Assembly: GCF_016028255.1 (NCBI RefSeq) | Contig: NZ_CP065707.1 | Coordinates: 1,627,001 to 1,691,000, forward strand | From: Streptococcus oralis | GTDB lineage: Bacteria; Bacillota; Bacilli; Lactobacillales; Streptococcaceae | Direction: 5' to 3' | Length of the DNA stretch: 64,000 bases | Shown here: positions 16,945 to 27,612 of the stretch, piece by piece | How the letters are laid out: each line of letters begins with the position of its first letter | Position numbering within the stretch: position 1 is the first letter of the stretch | Made by a program: the position numbers and the translations under genes | Notes under the pieces: generated by a model | Told to the model about the DNA's origin: nothing | The model's database searches: none | The model's input: only the letters and a program-made list of their open reading frames with translations

Positions 16945-17288
16945 TTCGAGACCTGGTTTCCTAAATACTTTGAGTACACTTATGATATTGATACCCCAAA
17001 GCATCTAAAAACTCTGTGGAAAAAGGTTATGCTGTCATTAAGACAGCTTTTGATTCACTTAACCATCTAAATGCCACCACAAAAAAGAATATTCTGAAAA
17101 GCAAGGGAATGACAGGACTGTCTAAGATGAGGGCTCCAGATTTGGACCAATCCCTTCGTGACAACTTTTCAGAAGAAGAATTAGCAAGTTACTTTTCAAT
17201 TCGTGGTTACAAATTGACTCCAAAGGGAGAGCAGATACTGGAACAGTACCAGGACATTATCGACCGTCATCCAAAGAAAAATCTCTAA
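16945..17288 (+). pseudogene. 3' fragment of the split hypothetical gene, with a frameshift
   Basis: WFPKYFEYTYDIDTPKHLKT is read in one frame from 16954. It then continues one frame over as VEKGYAVIKTAFDSLNHLNA from 17016, to the stop at 17288. One base appears lost at about 17014-17015, where family members read KTLVEKGYAV. This is the C-terminal half of the gene whose N-terminal half lies at 13092. The final part (GYKLTPKGEQILEQY) is the usual family end. The stretch from the GTG at 17016 is open for 90 codons but has no SD, so it is probably not a real separate gene. Confidence 0.7.
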
Positions 17289-17338
17289 TCAAGCGACTTT
17301 CTGGTCGGCTTCCTCTTAAACTACCTTGTCACAAATAT

Positions 17339-17367
17339 TTGAAATCCACTTCCTTTTAGGGTACAAT
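17339..17367 (+). promoter_or_regulatory. Promoter of slrA
   Basis: TTGAAA (17339-17344), 17-bp spacer, TACAAT (17362-17367), 29 bases ahead of the ATG. Confidence 0.7.
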
Positions 17368-17396
17368 GATAGAAATGAATTTTTGAGAGGAAAACA

Positions 17397-18203
17397 ATGA
17401 AAAAACTAGCAACCCTTCTTTTACTATCAACTGTAGCCCTTGCTGGATGTACTAGTATCCAACGCAGTCTGCATGGCGATGACTATGTTGACTCTAGTAT
17501 CTCAGCTGAAGAAAGTTCTAAAGCAGCTGCTCAGGCTGCCAAAGATTTGAATGACGCTTTAACCAATGAAAATGCCAACTTCCCTCAACTTTCTAAGGAA
17601 GTTGCTGAAGATGAAGCCGAAGTCATTCTCCACACAAGTCAGGGTGATATTCGCATCAAACTCTTCCCCAAACTAGCTCCTCTAGCAGTTGAAAACTTCC
17701 TTACTCACGCTAAAGATGGCTACTATAACGGCATCACCTTCCACCGTGTCATCGATGGCTTTATGGTCCAAACTGGAGATCCTAAGGGAGATGGTACAGG
17801 GGGCCAATCTATCTGGCATGATAAGGATAAAACGAAGGACAAGGGAACTGGTTTCAAAAATGAAATCTCTCCTTACCTATACAATATCCGCGGTGCCCTT
17901 GCTATGGCTAATACTGGTCAACCAAATACCAACGGTAGCCAGTTCTTCATCAACCAAAACTCTACAGATATCTCTGCTAAACTCCCTACAAGCAAGTATC
18001 CAAAGAAAATCATCGAAGCCTATAAAGAAGGTGGAAATCCAAGTCTAGACGGCAAACACCCAGTCTTTGGCCAAGTCATCGACGGCATGGATATTGTTGA
18101 CAAGATTGCCAAGGCTGAAAAAGATGAAAAAGACAAACCAACTACTGCTATCACTATCGATAGTATCGAAGTGGTAAAAGATTACGATTTCAGCAAAAAA
18201 TAA
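17397..18203 (+). CDS. slrA: Cyclophilin-type peptidyl-prolyl isomerase lipoprotein
   Basis: A 268-residue lipoprotein: signal peptide with lipobox ALAGC and acylated Cys18, a linker to about residue 70, then a cyclophilin domain. Domain motifs include [15 protein letters not shown] and [20 protein letters not shown]. It isomerises prolyl bonds in proteins on the outer face of the membrane. The pneumococcal homologue SlrA is linked to colonisation. Compared with classical cyclophilins it has an insert rich in Lys/Asp (about 140-150). It has its own promoter and is followed by a small zinc-ribbon gene 27 bases later. Confidence 0.93.
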   Translation: MKKLATLLLLSTVALAGCTSIQRSLHGDDYVDSSISAEESSKAAAQAAKDLNDALTNENANFPQLSKEVAEDEAEVILHTSQGDIRIKLFPKLAPLAVENFLTHAKDGYYNGITFHRVIDGFMVQTGDPKGDGTGGQSIWHDKDKTKDKGTGFKNEISPYLYNIRGALAMANTGQPNTNGSQFFINQNSTDISAKLPTSKYPKKIIEAYKEGGNPSLDGKHPVFGQVIDGMDIVDKIAKAEKDEKDKPTTAITIDSIEVVKDYDFSKK

Positions 18204-18230
18204 GCCATCAACAGATAAGGAGACGATGAC

Positions 18231-18470
18231 ATGATTTTATTTTGGGGTTCTAAAGGTTATCAGAAAGATTTGGGACATACGCAAACTGCGATCGAATGTG
18301 GTCACTGTAACAATGTCGACACGTGGGAAATTGTTGAAACAGGGCGCAAATTTACCCTCTACTGGATTCCACTTTTTCCTTATGGTAAAAGTTACTTCGT
18401 TTCTTGTCCGATTTGCCACTACGGTAAAGAAATTGAGAAATCTGAAGTTGAAAACTATTTAAATTACTAG
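18231..18470 (+). CDS. Small zinc-ribbon protein
   Basis: A 79-residue protein with two paired-cysteine knuckles, CGHC at residues 23-26 and CPIC at about 62-65, separated by a hydrophobic strand segment (FTLYWIPLFPYGKSYFVS). This is the zinc-ribbon domain found in many Gram-positive small proteins with the consensus YWIPLFP. Function is unknown. SD AAGGAG lies 9 bases ahead. It follows slrA in the same direction and ends at a terminator. Confidence 0.7.
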   Translation: MILFWGSKGYQKDLGHTQTAIECGHCNNVDTWEIVETGRKFTLYWIPLFPYGKSYFVSCPICHYGKEIEKSEVENYLNY

Positions 18471-18478
18471 TCAAAAAA

Positions 18479-18504
18479 GCCAAGTCATTTCGACTTGGCC
18501 CTTT
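18479..18504. terminator. Bidirectional terminator
   Basis: GCCAAGTC (18479-18486) pairs with GACTTGGC (18492-18499), A-run before and TTTT after; it lies between convergent zinc-ribbon and ABC-F genes. Confidence 0.75.
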
Positions 18505-18512
18505 TAGTGCTT

Positions 18513-20054
18513 TTAAGTTAGCTTGTTAAAATCCCAGATTTGGTCCATCCAGCCTTCATAGAAGTCTGGTTCGTGGCAGACCATAAGGATAGATCCCTTA
18601 TACTCTTTCAGAGCATGTTTGAGTTCATCCTTGGCATCCACATCTAGGTGGTTGGTCGGCTCGTCCAGCACTAAGACGTTATTTTCACGGTTCATCAAGA
18701 GACAGAAACGCACCTTGGCTTGTTCCCCACCCGACAAGACCTGAATTTGGCTTTCGATGTGCTTAGTCGTCAAACCACAGCGGGCAAGGGCCGCACGGAC
18801 TTCTGATTGATTGAGTGCAGGGAAGGCATTCCAAACAGCTTCAAGAGGTGTTTGACGATTTCCACCTTCTACTTCCTGTTCAAAGTAACCGAGTTCTAGG
18901 TAGTCACCGCGTTCAACTTCCCCAGCGATTGGCGGAATAATGCCCAAGAGAGACTTCAAGAGGGTTGTTTTCCCGATACCATTTGCCCCGATAATGGCAA
19001 CCTTTTGATTGCGTTCAAAGGTAAGATTTAAGGGTTTGGTAAGTGGACGATCATAACCAATCTGCAAGTCCTTAGCTTGAAAGATAAAGCGCCCAGGTGT
19101 ACGAGCTGGTTTGAAATCAAAGGACGGCTTTGGTTTCTCGCTTTGGAGTTCAATGATGTCCATCTTGTCGAGTTTCTTTTGACGGGACATGGCCATATTT
19201 CGCGTTGCAACACGCGCTTTATTACGAGCGACAAAGTCCTTAAGGTCGGCAATCTCTTTCTGTTGACGTTCATAGGCCGCTTCTAACTGAGATTTCTTCA
19301 TAGCATAGACTTCTTGGAACTGGTAGTAGTCTCCAGAATAACGAGTCAATTGTTGGTTTTCCACATGATAGACGATATTAATCACATCATTGAGGAAAGG
19401 AATATCGTGCGAAATAAGAACAAAGGCATTCTCATAGTTTTGGAGATAACGCTTGAGCCAGTCAATGTGTTCAGCATCCAAGTAGTTGGTTGGCTCGTCC
19501 AGCAACAAGATATCTGGCTTTTCGAGGAGGAGTTTAGCCAAGAGGACCTTGGTTCTTTGTCCACCTGACAAGGCTGTTACGTCTGTATCCATACCATAGT
19601 CCATGACACCGAGGGCACGCGCTACTTCATCAATCTTGGCATCTAAAGTATAGAAATCACGACTCTCCAAACGGTCTTGGAGTTCCCCAACTTCTTCCAT
19701 CAGCGCGTCGATATCTGCTCCCTCTTCCGCCATTTCCATATAGAGGTCATTGATACGAGCTTCTGCTTTAAATAGCTCATCAAAGGCTGTCCGCAAGACA
19801 TCGCGCACAGTTTGACCTTCCTTTAGCACAGCATGCTGATCCAGATAACCAGCAGTCACATACTTAGACCACTCAACCTTCCCTTCGTCAGGTAACATCT
19901 TACCAGTCACGATGCTCATAAAGGTTGATTTTCCTTCACCATTGGCACCGACTAAGCCGATATGCTCACCCTTGAGGAGACGGAAAGACACATCTTCAAA
20001 AATTGCACGGTCACCAAAACCGTGACTTAAATTTTTAACTTCTAAAATACTCAT
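18513..20054 (-). CDS. ABC-F family ATPase (translation factor type)
   Basis: A 513-residue protein with two ABC domains and no membrane helices. The first has Walker A GANGEGKST and signature LSGGQRTK; the second has GANGIGKTT and LSGGEQAK. Both Walker B regions end in LLDEPTNYLD or LVLDEPTNHLD. The linker between them (about 240-320) is charged and long, as in ribosome-binding ABC-F proteins that enter the E site. The nearest known type is the YbiT-like group; it is not clearly an antibiotic-resistance subtype. It starts 1 base after the VanZ-like gene stop, at the end of the yutD-rlmN-vanZ run. Confidence 0.92.
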   Translation of the reverse strand: MSILEVKNLSHGFGDRAIFEDVSFRLLKGEHIGLVGANGEGKSTFMSIVTGKMLPDEGKVEWSKYVTAGYLDQHAVLKEGQTVRDVLRTAFDELFKAEARINDLYMEMAEEGADIDALMEEVGELQDRLESRDFYTLDAKIDEVARALGVMDYGMDTDVTALSGGQRTKVLLAKLLLEKPDILLLDEPTNYLDAEHIDWLKRYLQNYENAFVLISHDIPFLNDVINIVYHVENQQLTRYSGDYYQFQEVYAMKKSQLEAAYERQQKEIADLKDFVARNKARVATRNMAMSRQKKLDKMDIIELQSEKPKPSFDFKPARTPGRFIFQAKDLQIGYDRPLTKPLNLTFERNQKVAIIGANGIGKTTLLKSLLGIIPPIAGEVERGDYLELGYFEQEVEGGNRQTPLEAVWNAFPALNQSEVRAALARCGLTTKHIESQIQVLSGGEQAKVRFCLLMNRENNVLVLDEPTNHLDVDAKDELKHALKEYKGSILMVCHEPDFYEGWMDQIWDFNKLT

Positions 20055-20055
20055 T

Positions 20056-20535
20056 CTAATTCCTTATCTTGTTTTTATGCAGTCCTTTATAGAGAAGCCA
20101 AGCCAGATAGCCTCCCAGGGTATTGGTCCACAAATCATCAATCTCAAAGACCCGATTAAAGTCGAATAAAAAATCTAAAACTAGTTGCGTGCACTCAATT
20201 CCTAGACTCAGTAGAAAACTGAGAAGGATGATTTTTTTCGTTTGTCGTAAATTTGGACAGAGATAGATCAGTTGAAAGACTAGTGGGAAAAGCAAGAAGA
20301 CATTTAAAATGTTCTGCAAAAAGATCCAAAGGACTTGTCCCAAACTAGTCACTTCACCTAGATTCCAAAGGGAGTTTAAGGGAGTTAAAAGAAAAACCAG
20401 GCGTCCAAAAGTTTGAATACCTGGAGTTTCCACTCCTGTAGGAAGTTGAGGTTGGGGAGTAAAACAAAAACAGACAATGCAAAGACTGTAAACAGCCACT
20501 CCCAATCTTAAGATTAATTCTCTTTTTTTAGTCAT
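20056..20535 (-). CDS. VanZ-like membrane protein
   Basis: A 159-residue protein with four membrane helices and the VanZ-family pattern: NLGEVTSLGQVLWIFLQNILNVFLLFP, then SLGIECTQLVL and FEIDDLWTNTLGG. The DDLWTNTLGG motif is the most conserved part. VanZ lowers teicoplanin binding in enterococci; in streptococci the role of these homologues is not known. It starts right after the rlmN stop codon and is tightly linked to the ABC-F gene that follows. Confidence 0.85.
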   Translation of the reverse strand: MTKKRELILRLGVAVYSLCIVCFCFTPQPQLPTGVETPGIQTFGRLVFLLTPLNSLWNLGEVTSLGQVLWIFLQNILNVFLLFPLVFQLIYLCPNLRQTKKIILLSFLLSLGIECTQLVLDFLFDFNRVFEIDDLWTNTLGGYLAWLLYKGLHKNKIRN

Positions 20536-20536
20536 T

Positions 20537-21622
20537 TTATGGATTTACCGCTGCGACTGCCTTCTGGCGGTCACGTTTCATTGTATTGGAGCGTAATTGT
20601 CCACAAGCTGCATCAATATCTGTACCATGCTCTTGACGGACAACACAGTTGACCCCTTTTTTCTTGAGGGTATCGTAGAAGGCCATCACGCGCTCTTTAG
20701 GACTACGGCTATATTGGTCGTGTTCACTAACTGGGTTATAAGGAATCAAGTTTACATAAGACAATTTCTTGATATTTTTGAGCAATTCCGCCAGCTCCAA
20801 GGCTTGTTCTACACCATCGTTGACTTCATTGAGCATGATATATTCAAAGGTCACACGGCGATTGGTTGTTTCAATGTAATACTCAATAGCTGCGAAGAGT
20901 TTTTCAATCGGAAAGGCACGGTTAATCTTCATGATGCTTGAACGCAATTCATTGTTGGGTGCGTGAAGGGACACAGCCAGATTGACCTGTACGCCTTCAT
21001 TAGCAAAGTCACGAATTTTATGGGCCAAACCTGAGGTTGAAACCGTGATGTGACGAGCACCGATCGCCATCCCCTTGTCATCATTGATGGTACGAACAAA
21101 ATTCAATACATTGTTGTAGTTATCAAATGGTTCACCAATTCCCATGACAACAATATGGCTGACACGTTCGTCCTGACCACGTTCATCAAAGTATTTCTGA
21201 ACCAGCATAATCTGCGCTACGATTTCCCCGTTATTGAGGTCACGTTGCTTTTTGATCAAACCAGATGCACAGAAGGTACAACCAATATTACAGCCGACCT
21301 GAGTGGTCACACAGACTGATAAACCGTAGTGTTGACGCATGAGTACTGTCTCAATCAACATGCCATCTGGCAACTCAAAAAGATACTTAACGGTACCATC
21401 AGCAGACTCTTGTACAATCCGTTGTTTCAAAGGATTGACCACAAACTGGTCATTGAGCTTAGCAATCAAATCTTTAGAAAGGTTGGTCATTTCTTCAAAT
21501 GACTGCACACGTTTACGGTAGAGCCATTCCCAGATTTGATCTGCTCGGAATTTCTTTTCTCCTTGTTCTAATACCCATTCTTGCATGGTTTGACGTGTTA
21601 AACTATAAATAGACGGTTTCAT
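20537..21622 (-). CDS. rlmN: Dual-specificity 23S rRNA/tRNA adenine-C2 methyltransferase
   Basis: A 361-residue radical-SAM enzyme. The cluster cysteines are C111, C115 and C118 in [12 protein letters not shown]; the catalytic C-terminal Cys lies in [13 protein letters not shown] near residue 342. RlmN methylates A2503 of 23S rRNA and A37 of some tRNAs. [10 protein letters not shown] and [10 protein letters not shown] are also typical. It is the RlmN type, not the Cfr resistance type, by length and housekeeping context. It is in a tight operon with yutD upstream and vanZ downstream. Confidence 0.95.
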   Translation of the reverse strand: MKPSIYSLTRQTMQEWVLEQGEKKFRADQIWEWLYRKRVQSFEEMTNLSKDLIAKLNDQFVVNPLKQRIVQESADGTVKYLFELPDGMLIETVLMRQHYGLSVCVTTQVGCNIGCTFCASGLIKKQRDLNNGEIVAQIMLVQKYFDERGQDERVSHIVVMGIGEPFDNYNNVLNFVRTINDDKGMAIGARHITVSTSGLAHKIRDFANEGVQVNLAVSLHAPNNELRSSIMKINRAFPIEKLFAAIEYYIETTNRRVTFEYIMLNEVNDGVEQALELAELLKNIKKLSYVNLIPYNPVSEHDQYSRSPKERVMAFYDTLKKKGVNCVVRQEHGTDIDAACGQLRSNTMKRDRQKAVAAVNP

Positions 21623-21643
21623 CTCTTCTCCTTATTTCTCTAT

Positions 21644-22174
21644 CTATTTCTGACGAATGACAAAATGGCGCTGTCCCTTGTCCTCTTTCTGAGACTTTTG
21701 GTCCTTATGACGACGTCTATTTCGCTTATCCGCATTTGGTTTTCTCTTGTTTTGCGAAGGTTTCTTTCCTCTTCTAGGAAGGTTTTCCTCATCCTTTTTA
21801 CGCATTTTTTTGTCAAATGAAGCCCGCTTCGGTGCTTGATTTTCTAGGACAAAATAGGCACAACCATAACTACAGTACTCTAAAAGATAATCCTGTAAGC
21901 GACTTATCTTTTCATTTTTTTCATCTGTTCGATCGTCTTTATAAAAGCCACGTAGACGAAGCTGTTCATTGCTCCAGTCCCCCACGACATAATCAAACTT
22001 GGTCAACACTTCTGAAAAGCGTTGATTAAAGACTGTCACATCGAAGGCATCCTTGATATTTTCAACCAAGGTAAAAGCAATCCCTTCAGTCTCAACCTTA
22101 TCCCCATTTACATGAAATTCTGGGCCAGGAAACTTGTTATAGTTGTATAATTCAGGTGCAATTTCTTTACGCAT
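21644..22174 (-). CDS. YutD-family protein with basic tail
   Basis: A 176-residue protein. The N-terminal ~105 residues (GIAFTLVENIKDAFD, FDYVVGDWSNEQLRLRGFY) match the Firmicute YutD family of unknown function. The C-terminal ~60 residues are low-complexity and strongly basic (many K, R, N, Q), a likely nucleic-acid or ribosome contact. It precedes rlmN by 21 bases in the same operon, which hints at an rRNA-linked role, but nothing proves this. Confidence 0.8.
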   Translation of the reverse strand: MRKEIAPELYNYNKFPGPEFHVNGDKVETEGIAFTLVENIKDAFDVTVFNQRFSEVLTKFDYVVGDWSNEQLRLRGFYKDDRTDEKNEKISRLQDYLLEYCSYGCAYFVLENQAPKRASFDKKMRKKDEENLPRRGKKPSQNKRKPNADKRNRRRHKDQKSQKEDKGQRHFVIRQK

Positions 22175-22255
22175 AGTCTTCCTTTTCCACGATTACTTAA
22201 CACTCTATTTTACCATAATTTCTAGCAGTTAGCACATTTCTCATAAAAATGAAAA

Positions 22256-22279
22256 AAGTCTGACGATTCTGTCAGACTT
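22256..22279 (-). terminator. Terminator after sodA
   Basis: AAGTCTGAC-GATTCT-GTCAGACTT, a perfect 9-bp stem followed on the minus strand by a T-run. Confidence 0.8.
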
Positions 22280-22329
22280 CTGCTTTATAACCTTAAAAAG
22301 AGAAGAACAATTCTTCCCTCCATATTTTA

Positions 22330-22935
22330 TTATTTAGCTGCTGCGTAAAGCTCGTCTACTTTGTTCCAGTTAATGACTGAGAAGAAAGCTTTGATGTAGT
22401 CAGGACGAACATTGCGGTATTTCACGTAGTAAGCATGTTCCCAAACGTCCAAGCCCAAGATTGGTTTTTTACCTTCTGAGATTGGTGTGTCTTGGTTTGC
22501 TGTTGAAGTTACTTCAAGCTTCCCTTCTTTGTTAACAACCAACCATGCCCATCCAGAACCGAAGCGAGTTGTAGCTGCTGCTGTAAAGGCTGCTTGGAAC
22601 TCTTCAAATGAACCAAATGTTGCATCGATTGCTGCTGCAAGTTCTGCTGATGGAGCAGTTTTTTCAGGAGTCATCAATTCCCAGAAAAGAGCATGGTTCA
22701 AGTGTCCACCACCATTATTGATAAGTGCTTGACGGATATCAGCTGGGATAGAGTCTACATCAGCAAGCAAAGCTTCAAGGTCTTCACCAATTTCAGGGTG
22801 TTTTTCAAGAGCAGCATTTGCATTGTTGACATAAGTTTGGTGGTGTTTGTCATGGTGCAAGTGCATTGTTTCTGCATCGATGTATGGTTCCAAAGCGTCG
22901 TATGCGTATGGAAGGTCTGGTAAGATAATAGCCAT
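22330..22935 (-). CDS. sodA: Superoxide dismutase, Mn/Fe type
   Basis: A 201-residue enzyme that converts superoxide to peroxide and oxygen in the cytoplasm. Ligand regions are visible: [12 protein letters not shown] near residue 26-37, [10 protein letters not shown] near 76-85, and LDVWEHAYY near 162-170. The GSGWAWLV segment and the Gln/Gly pattern (STANQDTP) resemble the Mn-preferring or cambialistic streptococcal type. SD AAGAGG lies ahead of the ATG. It stands between holA upstream and yutD downstream and has its own terminator. Confidence 0.96.
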   Translation of the reverse strand: MAIILPDLPYAYDALEPYIDAETMHLHHDKHHQTYVNNANAALEKHPEIGEDLEALLADVDSIPADIRQALINNGGGHLNHALFWELMTPEKTAPSAELAAAIDATFGSFEEFQAAFTAAATTRFGSGWAWLVVNKEGKLEVTSTANQDTPISEGKKPILGLDVWEHAYYVKYRNVRPDYIKAFFSVINWNKVDELYAAAK

Positions 22936-23004
22936 CTGTAATACCTCTTTTTCTTTCTATAAGAAAATGATAACGCAATCATCCTCTTTTTTCAAGTTTT
23001 TTGC

Positions 23005-24042
23005 TCAATTTGCTTCTGCCGCGATCTGCAAAAGTGCCTTTTCAAACAGGTACCCTTTTTCATAGACACCTGTCTTAATCTGGTAGTCTGTTTCAATCAA
23101 ATAAGAAATCGCTCGCTTGAGAAAGGCCAAGGAAATCCCTCTCGAATCTCTCAATGCAAACTTGATTTGATAAGGATTAGGGTTGCGCCCCAAGTAAGTT
23201 CCCAGACTGCTTGCAATCTGCGATTCCGTCTGACCAGTCTCTGATAAAATCTTCACTTGGGTAAAGGTACGAAACTGTCCTAACATGACAGCTATGAGCT
23301 TGATCTCATCCTCTCCTTGCAAGGTCAAGTCTCTAACCAGGTCACGGGCCAGGTCAATCTTCTTAGCTAAAATAAACTGAGTCAAATCAAAAATATTGTC
23401 TTGCAAAGTCTTTGGAATAGCTCCGACAATATCCTTCTCCTCAATCACGCCGTCTGACTTATAAGACTGCAAAAAGAGGAGATTTTTCTGGATTTCGCTA
23501 AACTGAAAACCAGACTTGATGAGGAGATTTTCAAAGGATTGCCCCACAAACTGCAAACCTTGTGTCTGACTCCATTTTTGGAAATACTGGCGCAGTTCTT
23601 GTTCCTTGGGTTCAATAGCATCAAAGACAGTCGCATCACGTTTGAGCAGTTTGACCAGCCGTCTTTTACTATCTAGCTTTCCTTCAGCAAATATCAATAA
23701 CTTGGTTGTTGGCGAAGGGTTATCAAGGTATTCCTCAAATGACTTGAGCTCATCATCTGTTAAAAAGCGTTTTTTGGCTGTTGTAATATCAACAAAATGG
23801 TCTAATATCACGATTTTCTCATCCGCAAAAAAAGGGAGACTGACCAACTCCAACTCTAAGTCTTTATAAGCTACTTCTTTCATATCAAAGTAAGCAAAGT
23901 TGAGAACAGCTGGATCATAACCAATCTGCTTCAACACTTGTCTCTTCATAACTTCAAACTGACCCTGATCTGTCCCTGTAAATAGGTTCAAGCTAGATAG
24001 ATTTGATAAAGTCAACTTCTGACTGTCTTCTATGGCTAGCAT
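23005..24042 (-). CDS. holA: DNA polymerase III delta subunit
   Basis: A 345-residue clamp-loader subunit. Although highly divergent in the family, it shows the N-terminal LFTGTDQGQFEVMKRQVLKQ segment, the linker EEYLDNPSPTTKLLIFAEGK, and the C-terminal helical collar with LLGQFRTFTQVKIL-like pattern (VMLGQFRTFTQ). It opens and loads the beta clamp with DnaX and HolB. It is preceded by an SD (GGAGAGAAG) and ends about 70 bases before sodA; the same order is seen in pneumococcus. Confidence 0.92.
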   Translation of the reverse strand: MLAIEDSQKLTLSNLSSLNLFTGTDQGQFEVMKRQVLKQIGYDPAVLNFAYFDMKEVAYKDLELELVSLPFFADEKIVILDHFVDITTAKKRFLTDDELKSFEEYLDNPSPTTKLLIFAEGKLDSKRRLVKLLKRDATVFDAIEPKEQELRQYFQKWSQTQGLQFVGQSFENLLIKSGFQFSEIQKNLLFLQSYKSDGVIEEKDIVGAIPKTLQDNIFDLTQFILAKKIDLARDLVRDLTLQGEDEIKLIAVMLGQFRTFTQVKILSETGQTESQIASSLGTYLGRNPNPYQIKFALRDSRGISLAFLKRAISYLIETDYQIKTGVYEKGYLFEKALLQIAAEAN

Positions 24043-24074
24043 CTTCTCTCCTTTCTTCTGATCTTTTAGTAACT

Positions 24075-25010
24075 TTAACCAATATAGCGCAATTTCCCAC
24101 GAAAATCTTCTAGGTTTTCGTACCCTTTTTCCGCCATGATTTCTTTTAGTTCATTGGTAATGCGTTCAAAAGCACCGACGCCTTCTTTGTGGAGCGTCGT
24201 TCCTACTTGCACCATACTAGCACCACAGAGGATGTGTTCAAAGGCATCACGACCCGTTAGAACACCACCTGTTCCAATGATTTGGATTTGCGGATTGAGA
24301 CGTTGATAAAAGGCATGGACATTAGCAAGAGCTGTTGGTTTGATATACTCTCCCCCAATCCCACCAAAACCATTTTTAGGACGAATCACGACCGACTCGC
24401 CTTCTATATAAAGGCCGTTTCCGATAGAGTTAACACAGTTAACAAACTTGAGCGGATATTTATTGAAAATAGCAGCCGCTTGATCAAAGTGGACAATATC
24501 AAAATAAGGTGGCAATTTGATCCCAAGAGGTTTGGTAAAGTAGACAAATACTTCTGCCAAGATACGGTCTGTTGTCTCAAAATCATAAGCAATCTGAGGC
24601 TTTCCTGGAACATTTGGACAAGAGAGATTGAGCTCCGTCAGTCCTTTAAACTCACTCTCTTGAACTTTTTTCAAGATGGCATGTGTTTCTTCTGGAGACA
24701 TGCCAACTAAAGATAGAAAGAAAGTTCGGTTTGGCTCTTTTTCCTGCAAATCCAAAAGATAGTCCAGATAATAGTCTAAGCCATTATTTGGCAAACCCAT
24801 AGAATTGATGGAGCCAAGTGGAACATCCTGGTAACGTGGTTCAGGATTTCCATGACGAAAGTCCAAGGTCGCAGTCTTCGTAACAAAAGTACCCGCCGCT
24901 GAGTTTTTGACTCCTTCAAGTTCCTCTACCGTCATACAAGCCACACCCGCTGCATTCATCAAGCAATTGTCAAACTCAAAGCCAGCTATTTGTGTTTTCG
25001 TTGATACCAT
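24075..25010 (-). CDS. pyrDA: Dihydroorotate dehydrogenase, class 1A
   Basis: A 311-residue FMN enzyme that oxidises dihydroorotate to orotate with fumarate as acceptor (class 1A, cytoplasmic). FMN and substrate regions include [43 protein letters not shown] and [25 protein letters not shown] (shown partly). The catalytic-base Cys lies in NLSCPN. It lies upstream of holA in the same direction with a 32-base gap. No other pyrimidine gene is near. Confidence 0.95.
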   Translation of the reverse strand: MVSTKTQIAGFEFDNCLMNAAGVACMTVEELEGVKNSAAGTFVTKTATLDFRHGNPEPRYQDVPLGSINSMGLPNNGLDYYLDYLLDLQEKEPNRTFFLSLVGMSPEETHAILKKVQESEFKGLTELNLSCPNVPGKPQIAYDFETTDRILAEVFVYFTKPLGIKLPPYFDIVHFDQAAAIFNKYPLKFVNCVNSIGNGLYIEGESVVIRPKNGFGGIGGEYIKPTALANVHAFYQRLNPQIQIIGTGGVLTGRDAFEHILCGASMVQVGTTLHKEGVGAFERITNELKEIMAEKGYENLEDFRGKLRYIG

Positions 25011-25128
25011 GATTCTGATCCTCCAGATTCCTTTTATTTCTAATATTATACCATAATTTAAGATTTTCTCTTTGAGAAACTAATTTCTATATAAAACGTT
25101 CGGTTTTATAAATTGAAAGAATTTTTAG

Positions 25129-26562
<1,434 letters not shown>

Positions 26563-26572
26563 GAAATATGCT

Positions 26573-26599
26573 AAAAACCTCAATCAAAACGATCGAGGT
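26573..26599. terminator. Terminator after gdhA, overlapping the next gene's end
   Basis: AAAAACCTC...GAGGTTTTT hairpin with a T-run. The convergent minus-strand gene's stop codon (26584-26586) is in its loop. Confidence 0.75.
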
Positions 26600-27150
26600 T
26601 TTTTTGAAGCTTCATCTTCTATCAAAACTTCTTCTTCCATAGCATTTTTTATTTTTTTGCCCAAAGATAATAACGTTTCTACATCAGAGGGTTTGCTTGT
26701 CCCGAGAGGATTCCAAGTAGAAGATGATAAATTTTCATATTCCTTAGACCGAACTCGAAATTTAATATTATCCCCCTTGGTGTCTATGTCTACATTTAAG
26801 GCTTTCGCCCCCAGTTTAGGCTCCTTATTTTTTATCCTACAGAAGATAACTTCTCCTGATACAATCTCCTTTCCATTACACCAAATCCTAATATTTCTTC
26901 CAGATAATTCTACGACAAAATTCTTCACTAGACTACCTTGTATTTTTTTAATTAAAAGAAAACTAATACCAAAAAACACTAATACTATCGTATAAAGAAA
27001 AAGAGGTTGTGATTTAAAAAAATCATTCAGTTTTAAATAGAATACAGCCAACTGTATTCCCAATACAGGAAGCATGAGGAACATGGGAAAAAGGACACCA
27101 ATTATTATATCTGATTTTGCTGTTGTCGCTGTAAATTCATATCTTTCCAT
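26584..27150 (-). CDS. Membrane-anchored PH-like hypothetical protein
   Basis: A 188-residue protein with two N-terminal membrane helices (about 15-37 and 48-68) and a cytoplasmic beta-rich domain (FVVELSGRNIRIWCNGKEI, GEVIFCRIKN, NVDIDTKGDNIKFRV) resembling small bacterial PH-like domains. I cannot assign a function. ATG 27150 is chosen since AAAGG lies 8 bases upstream. It converges on gdhA and its last codons read through the gdhA terminator, so the C-terminal end (ASKKPRSF) may be acquired or truncated. It is AT-rich and starts the accessory region. Confidence 0.55.
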   Translation of the reverse strand: MERYEFTATTAKSDIIIGVLFPMFLMLPVLGIQLAVFYLKLNDFFKSQPLFLYTIVLVFFGISFLLIKKIQGSLVKNFVVELSGRNIRIWCNGKEIVSGEVIFCRIKNKEPKLGAKALNVDIDTKGDNIKFRVRSKEYENLSSSTWNPLGTSKPSDVETLLSLGKKIKNAMEEEVLIEDEASKKPRSF

Positions 27151-27459
27151 CAATATCACCTTTATAACATTTCCTTTTTATAGAACATTAATCCCATACT
27201 AAGACGGATGCATCAGGGAGTTCAATCTCCCTTTCCCCTAGCCAAGATAAATTTTGAACTATTCTAAGGATATTGTACCACTATTTCTGCAAAAAATAAC
27301 TTAGCAAACATAATCTCCTTCCACAGATACATCATCGCTTTATCGAGCGCTGGAGTTTGATTGACATGGTTCTCTAATCAAACTCCAGAACTTTATGATG
27401 AAAGTCTTATGGAACAACTGGAGACACTTTATCAATTTTCTCTTTTCAATTATAAAGAA

Positions 27460-27487
27460 AAACCGCTACTCCTAAGAATAGCGGTTT
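27460..27487. terminator. Hairpin, possible terminator
   Basis: AAACCGCTA...TAGCGGTTT, a perfect 9-bp stem with a 10-base loop and A-run before it. It may end transcription coming from the minus-strand module. Confidence 0.45.
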
Positions 27488-27612
27488 AATCATGTTTTTA
27501 AGCTACTAAAGATTCAATATACTCTACCTTTTTTAAAAATAATATTTTAGTTGTAGTTACTATAAATCGTAACAATAATTTCTATTAGAAAATGAACTTT
27601 TTTTAAATAAAA

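Larger units (their letters stand above)
13277..16947. other. Accessory insertion splitting the gene pieces at 13092 and 16948
   Basis: About 3.67 kb between the two pieces of one ancestral gene. It holds a TMEM175-like gene, cadX-cadD and a membrane protein/XRE pair, with long AT-rich gaps and short stranded coding remnants. At the junctions the left edge reads GAAACATGATTT and the right edge GAGACCTGGTTT, related but not identical. No transposase, integrase or clear terminal inverted repeats are visible, so the mechanism (IS-mediated, recombination or successive events) is unknown. Confidence 0.6.

Noticed and set aside
17016..17288. Stand-alone 90-residue protein starting at GTG
   Set aside because: No SD, and the upstream sequence in the next frame continues the same family; it is the end of a frameshifted pseudogene.
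24282..24710. 142-codon plus-strand frame inside pyrDA
   Set aside because: Antisense shadow of pyrDA; composition is not protein-like.
27300..27489. Possible small plus-strand gene (FSNQTPELYDESLMEQLE)
   Set aside because: No start or SD, an in-frame TGA just upstream, and its end lies in a hairpin; kept only as a possible remnant in the gap entry.
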